Both the position numbers and the translations under genes were made by a program. The notes beneath the pieces are model-generated. The model searched no databases. It saw only the letters and a program-made list of their open reading frames with translations, and was not told the DNA's origin. Shown here piece after piece: positions 12,085-64,000 of a DNA stretch of 64,000 bases. The DNA is taken from NCBI GenBank assembly GCA_027704905.1, contig CM051020.1, positions 20,570,944 through 20,634,943 on the forward strand. The letters run 5' to 3'. The DNA comes from Muraenolepis orangiensis. Taxonomy: Eukaryota > Chordata > Actinopteri > Gadiformes > Muraenolepididae. Numbering within the stretch: position 1 is the stretch's first letter; each line of letters begins with the position of its first letter.

Positions 12085-13937
12085 GTTGTTGAAGTACGTC
12101 CCGTGTAGATTCATTACAATAGTTCCCTTACTACACTTGTATTCAAGTCATGGTTAGGGTCCAAATAGAACCACGCACTACTTTGCATGTTTTTTTTTCT
12201 TTTCATCATCTCATTTGACATGAAGAAGTGTGTTAATCCATCAACGTTTCAGTCCTTCCTTTAAAGAAGTCGATGGTTGTGGCTCTCAGGGCGTCGGCTT
12301 TTCCACTTTCCTCTTCCCTCCTCGAAGTGACAATTTCCTCTTTCCAGCGGCCACATCACGGCGTTGTGATACGGCCGACACTCTGGGACACCAAACAACA
12401 GAGAAGAAGAAGCGCCGGGCGGTGAGGAGGGGGGGTCTGAACAGAGGACCCTCTCAATGGCACCAGAAGCAAAGGAACACAGATGTGTGGAGGGTGGAGG
12501 GCTTTCAAACTTTATTTTTTCTATATATCCAATTTTCTGAAGCATCCATTTAATCAGCGCCACACGAGTGTGTTTTGTAGTTTCTTTGTGTATTTTATTT
12601 TGCTTCGCCATGCCCCTACCTACCGTTGGCATGGCGACCGTTTGATGTGCCGAGGGAGGGATAAGAGCATCTGGAAGATTGTTCATCATCTTCCTCACTC
12701 ATGGCACTCATGGACCATTCAAACTCTTTACATTTTTCAAAATGATTATATATTTTTAATCTTAATTACCATGCATGCATCCGTGTTATGTTTAATTTCA
12801 TACAAAAGCTAATAAATATGATAGCACAGTCATAATGTTGAAAGGGGCTTTACTTGCTTGCATGGCATGGTTCATTAATTCAGTCATAACTGTATGATCA
12901 TAACTGTATGATCGGGTCTGACCGGTATGGAATGCAGTGAGCTCCAATGGACTCTAGGACACCAATTAATGCGCCCAAAATACTAATGTATTCAAGGTTT
13001 GATCTATGCCAGTGTCGCCTAATTGTTGTTCTACTGTACATCTGACATCATTTAAAGACCAAATACCAGGTTAGGATGCCTTCTTCACGTCAGGCTTATT
13101 TACGACACAGATACACACTCTTATCTAACAAAATCCAACACAGCGCCCACTAGAGCTCAACGTCAACACGCTTTAAAACCCAGATTGCTTCACTCTTCCA
13201 GCCAGCGCAACATGCTAATTAGACCTGGATTCACTTAACGGGAGACTCTGTCGTACGGGACCTGTAAGACAGGCCTTAGAGGGCCGCTTTGTGTGCTTTA
13301 CTGAGAGAGAAACGGCCTCAGAGGACCACTGCAGGTGACTTATGGAAGGACATAAACATGGGGGAGGTGAGGAGCTGTTGGACGTCCCTTAGAGAGAACT
13401 GAAGTGTGCTCACTCAACACACCATCCCAGTCACATGCTTCCTCCTCATTGGTTGATTTTTTTTGAGCCTCCCGTTTGCGCGATTGGATGGTGTGTGTGT
13501 GCCTGTGTGTGTGTGAGTGTCTGTGAGTGTCATTCACACGTTGACATGCTTACTGTGAGAATTTGCACATTTATTTGTGTACCTGTTTGATAGACAGTGG
13601 ATGAGGTAAGTCAAATATAGAACAGAGCATTTTGTTTTTCTTTGACCAATGATTGTGACGTAGCTCTGTGTGTATCACAGAATGTCTTAAGACATTATGT
13701 GCTACACACACACATGATCTGCAAACAACAACAACAAACCCTTAGAATTTATAATGTACACGTTGGCTGTTTTATGTGTTGACATGAATTTGACCCACTG
13801 TTTAGTTTTTGATGAACTGCCACATGCTGCCATGAGGCTGCACTTCCAGAGACCAGGAACAGCTTGACAGGATAATGACACCATTCATCACCCCCTGTCA
13901 CCAAGCCTCCATCTCCACATTAGTGTACCTGCCTGCC

Positions 13938-13989
13938 TCTCTCTCTCGCTCTCTCTTTTGCCTTGCCTCTCTCTCTCTCTCTTGCTCTG

Positions 13990-14054
<65 letters not shown>

Positions 14055-14147
14055 CTCTCTCCCACTCCCTCTCCCTCTCCCTCTCCCTCTCCCTCTCCCT
14101 CTCCCTCTCCCTCTCCCTCTCCCTCTCCCTATCTCTGTCTCTCTCAC
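13938..14147 (+). repeat. (CT)n and (CTCCCT)n tract
   Basis: About 120 bases of CT with few interruptions, followed by about 75 bases of a CTCCCT hexamer. Confidence 0.95.
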
Positions 14148-14697
14148 ATGATGACAGCCACTTATTTGCCATACAGTTGCAGGCTTTTATTGACCATACC
14201 TCCGAAGATGGAATGGACATGGCACACATATCAATGACCGCCGCCATTTTGGGAGCATGGGAGCATTGTAATGTAAGCTATTATGTTGTACTCTAAAATG
14301 ACTTTGAAACTGCAACAGCATTTCTCATGCCAAACGTGGCAACATTAGCTGAGGTTTCGGTAGCCGCAAGCAACTAAGAGGTCAGTCGCAGTCTCTGCAA
14401 GCCTTAAATGGTGATTAACCTGGCCAATACTGCCCCTCTACAGACTGCCCCTCTACTGCCCCTCTGGTCGTGTTTCACCTTGACCTTCGCACGTACAGTA
14501 CGGGCGACTTCTGACAAAGTCTATGAAGCGTTCAAATGTATTTATGAACGTGGCGATAATGAAAATGAGCACAGGAAGGTGTACATCGCAAATTAACTTC
14601 ACACACTTTGTCAGAAAGTTGCTTGTTCTGTACGGGAAAAACAGTGACTTTTGTGACACCGAAGGCAACGATGAGGACACAGCAGCTCCTCGTGTCT

Positions 14698-14811
14698 CCA
14701 GCTCCTATAGCTTCCAGGCTAGCTCCTATAGCTTCCAGACTAGCTCCTATGGCTTCCAGGCTAGCTCCTATGGCTTCCAGGCTAGCTCCTATGGCTTCCA
14801 GGCTAGCTCCA
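14698..14811 (+). repeat. 21-bp tandem repeat
   Basis: AGCTCCTATGGCTTCCAGGCT about 5.4 times. As 21 is a multiple of three, it reads open as SSYSFQA-type heptads, but no gene context supports coding. Sequence before it (14148-14697) shows nothing recognisable. Confidence 0.92.
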
Positions 14812-14926
14812 CTCTGTGCTCCCGCTTGGGTCTTTTCTGCCTACAGGGATGTGACCTCTTAGTGGCTTGGCCTATGGTTTATTTACATAGATTAAGGATT
14901 TAACATTTTCTAAATATGGTGGGATT

Positions 14927-15049
<123 letters not shown>

Positions 15050-15155
15050 ATGCATGACATGTTATCATTTCTCGCTCGCTCACTTTTCCACGCCATGCTT
15101 GAATGAAACATGGCGGCACATCCATTACAATCCGGCACCTGCTGCACGTCACCTG

Positions 15156-15202
<47 letters not shown>

Positions 15203-15212
15203 CACACACACG
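15156..15212 (+). repeat. (CA)n microsatellite
   Basis: About 57 bases of CA with one CG. Together with the TG tract 110 bases upstream it could pair as a long imperfect hairpin. Confidence 0.93.
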
Positions 15213-15385
15213 CAAAAAAACATGTGCGCACATAGGGGAATATGGCATTCGACCGGGGGAAAACGGGTTGGAGAGGTGAGAGGAGCTAGCTGAGTGTGTG
15301 TGTGTGTGAGGGTGGTGTGAGAGGAGCGGAGTTTGAGGGGGGGGGGGTGTCGCGCGTGTCCACGGTGTGGCAAAGAAAAACCTTA

Positions 15386-15393
15386 TGACGTCA
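15386..15393. promoter_or_regulatory. CRE palindrome in the plppr5 5' flank
   Basis: Perfect TGACGTCA, the binding site of CREB/ATF factors, about 290 bases before the ATG at 15674 and 9 bases before the (GA)n tract. The surroundings are CpG-rich (GTCGCGCGTGTCC nearby) as expected near a vertebrate promoter. No TATA box is visible. The transcription start is unknown, so promoter or 5' UTR are both possible. Confidence 0.5.
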
Positions 15394-15400
15394 TGCTCTG

Positions 15401-15574
<174 letters not shown>

Positions 15575-15673
15575 CAGCGGAGGAGGAGGAGCGCCTCTTA
15601 TCTCCACCGTCGGGTGCGCATGTGGAGACGCGGTGTCCTGTTAAATGTCCGCGAACCCACCGCTGTGTCGACC

Positions 15674-59602
<43,929 letters not shown>

Positions 59603-60449
59603 CGTTGAGTCGGCCGTCTGGGAGACACATTGGACGTCCACCATTTTCACCGTCCAGTCCAATTAGCCAGTAGTGCAGCGCTACAGCGTCCCCCCGCGTC
59701 CTCACACCCTCCCCCCCTCCCCCTCCCTCCCTCCCTCCCTCCCCCCTCCCTCCCCCACCGTGTCCTCCTCCTCGTGCTCTGTGCGGTTCCCTGCTGCCCA
59801 CGCCGCCGCTTTTGGTGTTGAAGATGCTCCGAGGAAACAAAGAAGTGATGACTCAACGGAAAACCCAAACTAGTCCTGCTGTCTTTCATCTATGCACCAT
59901 CCGATGTTCCTCACAGCTCACCTCCCCAACTTCTAGTTCTACGGAGACTTGGACAGAAAAAGCCCAACACATGGGCTGCTTTACACCCATCTCATTCAAA
60001 ACTGTTCAGGGGTGAGTTTTTTTTATTATTATAAGTGTTAATATCTAATCTGGGAAATTTTAGTGGAGGTGATGAGATGTAAGTAGTAAGTAAAATGGTG
60101 TGATTTCTTTTTGGGTCATATTCTCTCTTGATCACATCTTCACCTCTCGGAGGACATTTGAGAAGACTCTCAATGCAGGATCAAGGTTTTTTTTTTTTTT
60201 GTACTTCTTCAATTTGTTTGTCCAAAAAGTGTGGTGTCGTATCTAACCATGTGGCGTTGTGTACTGTTGACATCTCTCTACACAACAACTGAGGGGGGGG
60301 GGGGGGGTGTATCTGTACCGGTTTAGTGTGTGTGTTTATCGTTCGATGCGGTCCAACAAAAAACCAAACAGGGTTGAGAGGCTGCACCAGACAATCACCT
60401 GTACCTTACTTATCTCCCTTATACTACCTCCCCCCACCCCCACCCCCAG

Positions 60450-60577
<128 letters not shown>

Positions 60578-62594
60578 TACACACGCGCCATCTAGTTATG
60601 AACAGCACAGATGTGAAATAGATTTTGAAAAGGCCGCACGTCCAAAACAGAACATGTCCTGTTGTTATCTTGGACATTTAAGGGAAAATGATAATGAACA
60701 GCTGCTGTTCACAGCCAACATTGAGATTTTGGGTTTGTTTACTTGTGGGTATAGTATGTTAGTCCCATGTAGTTTCTAGGTTATCCTTATCTTTACTGTG
60801 TTACTCCAGGTTTAAAACCGCTTAAGTAGTGAAGTTGAATCGTTTTCATGTTTTTTTTCCCCAAGAAAATTCACATTGACTTTCTGGTAATCTGGTAATT
60901 GTTTTATTTCTTAGACCATCTGCATCTACAAAGACATCTGTTTGCTTTTTGATCACCTTTTACTTTCGAACTAAAACCCCACCCCAAAAGGGTTAAGCAA
61001 CCCCTGATGACATATTAAAAACTTATTTTCTCTATGTTCCGATTTTTTTTGCGAGCTTTAATGCATGCGGGTTTTCATCTGAAGGAGAGGAGAACATCCG
61101 TGTTCCTCAGTCACATTTAGAATGACGGAGAAGGTAATCAATCATCAATGATTTAGAATGACGGAGAAGGTAATCAATCATCCAAGTCATGGGAATGCTG
61201 ACGTAGCTCATCAAGCTTCATATCCAGAGTTGAGTTGTCACACACGCGGAATATATGACTTGACAAGTGCTTGCTATCCTCCACGGTGTTGAAATAACAT
61301 GTCAAGTTTTTTTTCCCAGGCTAAATCAGTGCTTCATCATACCGCATTGAGACTGTGAAAAGGAATAATTGAATATAGAGATCTCTCCCTTGTGCAGCAA
61401 TCAACTCGGATGGGATGTGCAACTAGTTTAAAACGACCCTTTATCACATTGCATTACAAGCGCAACATTCCGAAATGGAAGAACTAGAAAGACATATTTG
61501 TGCCACTTGGGAAGAACACTGTATTTCTCATATGTAAACAATGGAGAATTGCATAGAATTGATGAAAAAACGAAAGTTGTATTGGATGTGATTGTGGTTT
61601 TCTCGGAGCGACGGGTAAGGGCTGTTTCCACGCAGCTCAGAGAGCGTCTCATTCAAAGTGCCAACCCCTTCTCTTTAGTAGCAATAATATGCTCCACTTT
61701 CCTTTCCCATCGGTCCTGAGGGTTTAGTTTGTGTAGAAAGTGTCATTCTGTTGCCCCTTACATTATCTATTTTTATAGTAACCACTGAAGCACTTAAATA
61801 ACAAAATTATAAAAAAGGGACTCTAGGCAGGAACATGCAGCACTTTAAATCATGACTCTTATCATCGCTATAGCGAAATGTCCACCAGATCGCTTCTGCT
61901 TTAAAGAACAATGATACAGAATATTCAGGATTAAAAAACGAAATAGTATAAGTGCTGTTATAGTATTCTATGATATTCTACTGAAAGCTGTATAAAATGT
62001 ACACGTTAGAAATATTTAGATATATCCTTTTGGGTCATGTTATCAATTAATACTGTCTTGTTATGACTGTGTATGTGTGAGCGTCTGTGAAGGGAAATAC
62101 ACTTATTACGCTACATGTTAACTATTAATTTTATTCTGATATAACATGCATTATATCTACTCCATGTTGTTTTACAAGAGACGTATTTCATATAATTGTT
62201 GATTGTCTCTTGTGTGAATAGTGTTGATATTCACCTCCTTGTTAATCTTAAAACATGTTTTCCCTGTCAAAGACCTGGTGTTTCAAACACTTCTGCAGAC
62301 TACAGAAAACTTTTTTATTTCTCGTTTTAAACCTTGTTCGTTGAATTTTTTCAACATTTTGCGTGGATGTTGTCGCTAACATGATAGCATTTTCTTTCTT
62401 TTTTTAATACTTAAGGAATTGCTCATATTTCTCATGAACGTTTTTCGTGTTCATTATTCTTGTGACCTTTTCCACTGTCCAAAGCTTATGAGAATTTTGA
62501 ATTAAAAAATCCCAGCGTTATTATCGGATCTATCTCTTGTCCCTCCCTGGTTGTTGCATATTTATTTTTACATTTTTTTATTGTATTTTATAAT

Positions 62595-62600
62595 AATAAA
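62595..62600 (+). terminator. candidate polyadenylation signal
   Basis: AATAAA about 3.0 kb past the stop codon, with ATTAAA 94 bases before it. It lies in an A/T repeat, so a chance match is possible. Confidence 0.3.
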
Positions 62601-62620
62601 ATAATAATAATAATTGTAAT

Positions 62621-63016
62621 AATAATACATTTGAAACAAGTATTAATACAATGCACTTTTATTAAGAATATAAAAAAGGCAGTTGTATTTGATATATTGT
62701 ACACTCCTTTCATGGTGCTAAACCTTAAATGCTCTCCGGTGAAGGTTAACATGCTGCACTTGAGGACTGGCTGGATGGGAGCTAGGGTTGTTCTAATACA
62801 CGTTGTAACTTGTGATTAGTGAGTAGGCTTCTATTATAAAACACCCACTGCACAAATTAAAATACAGTGCGTTACAATGATCGGGGGATCCTGGATTTAG
62901 TGGAAACACAGTACGTGTTTGGAGCTGGAATAATGACTTGATATGACAATGACAATGATAGTCTGAGGAAATATAGCAAATATAACAAAATAGCATATAG
63001 TAGGTAGTATATAGTG
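62621..63016. other. intergenic sequence between 3' UTR and hAT copy 2
   Basis: Nothing recognised. Confidence 0.5.
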
Positions 63017-63249
63017 CAGTGGCGAACCGCGTCTATCACAACTGGACCTTCTGGACCTCCCCGGTTGTTCTAGTCAGACGGACATCAAGAAGGCTGTCAC
63101 TTTATGCCTTATCTCATTTAGGAAGATCAGATTGTCGCAGCCAATTTCCAAGTGTACCATAGTTGGTAAAGCAGTGTCCATGTAGTGAAGTAACAGCCCA
63201 AAACAGACCACCACACACAGGCTATCGGTTAAAGGGACTGTCTAAAACG

Positions 63250-63600
63250 ATACATGAAAAGGCTTAACGTAACTTAAAGTTCCAAAACAGATCAATAATC
63301 ACCAAATGTCTCTTGCATATGTCTTGTCATTAGCACTTTCACCTGTCAAAATATCAAAACCTAAGCTATGTTACATTAAGTGTTTTCCTCTCATAAAGCT
63401 GCGTTAAGACTTTTCCTTACTGGCTCAATAGAGAGGAAAACACTCAATGTCACATAACGTCCATAATGGGAGGATTTAAGGTGAGATATGTTGACAGGTG
63501 AGTGCTAATGACAAGACATATGCCAGAGACATTTGGTGATTATTGATCGCGGTTTTGTAACTCTTAGTTACGTTAAGTCTTTTCACTTTAAGCGATGCAA
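63250..63600 (+). repeat. subterminal hairpin of hAT copy 2 with a nested hairpin
   Basis: The same two arms as in copy 1 (63250-63345 and 63495-63600) but with a 150-base loop. The loop has its own inverted repeat, TTACATTAAGTGTTTTCCTC (63371) against its near-complement ending at 63452. Confidence 0.75.
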
Positions 63601-63820
63601 AGAGGATCAAGTCAAAACTCTCAATTTAAATGCACAACAATGCTTAACAAACTCAAGACAGCCATTAACTAATCAGTCAACAAGTGTGTGGAAACAAAAT
63701 GCAACAACCAGCTCAACGAGACGCAACACTGAGACAATACCAGCAAAGACAAATGAGTCTCACTCACCAATGATGATCACTTAAAGACCAAATCCATTCT
63801 CCTGTCCTTCTGGATGGATC

Positions 63821-63893
63821 GATAACCCGGTCATAAAGCTGATCACTGCTTTATGACCGGGTTATCAATGGATCGATAACCCGGTCATAAAGC
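63821..63893 (+). repeat. three-armed palindrome
   Basis: GATAACCCGGTCATAAAGC occurs at 63821-63839, as its exact complement at 63848-63866, and again directly at 63875-63893. Each pair is separated by about 8 bases. Confidence 0.9.
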
Positions 63894-64000
63894 TGATCAC
63901 TGCTTTTCAGATCCTAAATAAGTTGCCTTTCAATAGCTATGGAAGCTAATGCAGTGAGTCGGGATTGTCCTGTTCTGTTCCTCCATATGTTTTTATAATA

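Larger units (their letters stand above)
10921..13937. other. mostly unique intergenic sequence
   Basis: No gene recognised. It holds TA and ATT microsatellites (11307-11391), two strong hairpins (11946, 12057), a possible SINE fragment (11835), a TGTATGATCATAACTGTATG duplication near 12890 and a short TG-rich patch (13488-13530). Confidence 0.5.
63017..64000 (-). mobile_element. hAT transposon copy 2, inverted, cut by the window end
   Basis: Starts CAGTGGCGAACCGCGTCTAT, the same terminus as the 3' end of copy 1, after the flank ATATAGTG. The complement of 63050-63920 follows copy 1 from about 26815 back to 26140, including the region encoding the end of the hAT coding remnant. Past 63925 it no longer matches copy 1. 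It differs by a 150-base loop insertion (63346-63494) and a rearranged palindrome (63815-63905). Confidence 0.85.

Noticed and set aside
12261..12698. 145-residue minus-strand open frame
   Set aside because: No recognisable domain, unremarkable composition and no splice signals supporting a gene.
14523..14903. 126-residue frame with SSYSFQA repeats
   Set aside because: The repeat is a multiple of three so stays open. There is no splice or gene context and composition outside the repeat is random.
59820..60012. Open frame after the stop ending in GGG|GTGAGT
   Set aside because: Follows the conserved C-terminus and stop of plppr5; most likely 3' UTR.

Overview
The window is vertebrate nuclear DNA, most likely from a teleost fish. 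The evidence is one intron-rich gene with GT-AG splicing, remnants of fish-type L2/CR1-clade LINEs, tRNA-derived SINEs, hAT transposons, and a very heavy load of long dinucleotide microsatellites (more than 25 runs, several above 120 bp). That microsatellite load resembles gadiform fishes such as cod. The gadiform placement is inference from repeat content only.

One gene can be assembled with confidence: plppr5 (phospholipid phosphatase-related protein type 5, also LPPR5 or PRG-5), on the + strand. Its six coding exons are 15674-15877, 33956-34088, 42298-42548, 51667-51843, 55214-55354 and 59573-59602. All exon phases join cleanly and give a 311-residue six-pass membrane protein, or 329 residues from an upstream in-frame ATG at 15620. 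Its introns are about 18.1, 8.2, 9.1, 3.4 and 4.2 kb. The 5' flank holds a perfect CRE palindrome and a (GA)85 tract. The putative 3' UTR carries a roughly 124-base TG tract and runs to AATAAA at 62595.

Layout: 1-15.4 kb is upstream intergenic sequence with three LINE fragments, a SINE, a 12-bp minisatellite, a C-rich minisatellite and many microsatellites. One orphan exon-like segment (6587-6670) lies there. Intron 1 holds an L2-like LINE with a separate short copy of its 3' tail, a third LINE interrupted by a complete hAT insertion with an 8-bp target-site duplication, and a 23-bp minisatellite. Intron 2 holds a hairpin beside a weak donor, a 38/50-bp minisatellite and another LINE. Intron 3 holds a 1.26-kb, 40-bp minisatellite, three SINEs and a long inverted-repeat element. 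Intron 4 holds a purine minisatellite. Intron 5 holds an unexpected open 120-bp exon-like segment (56201-56320). From 63.0 kb to the end lies a second hAT copy in inverted orientation.

The best candidate for something undescribed is that 120-bp segment. It has an acceptor and a donor, is open throughout, and has phase 0 on both sides, so it could be spliced between exons 5 and 6 to add 40 residues to the cytoplasmic tail. It lies between a long CA tract and a long CT tract, the kinds of sequence bound by hnRNP L and PTB. Several normal splice sites of the gene also touch microsatellites, so repeat length could affect splicing here. These are hypotheses from sequence alone. Most other long reading frames are translations of microsatellites and are not reported as genes.
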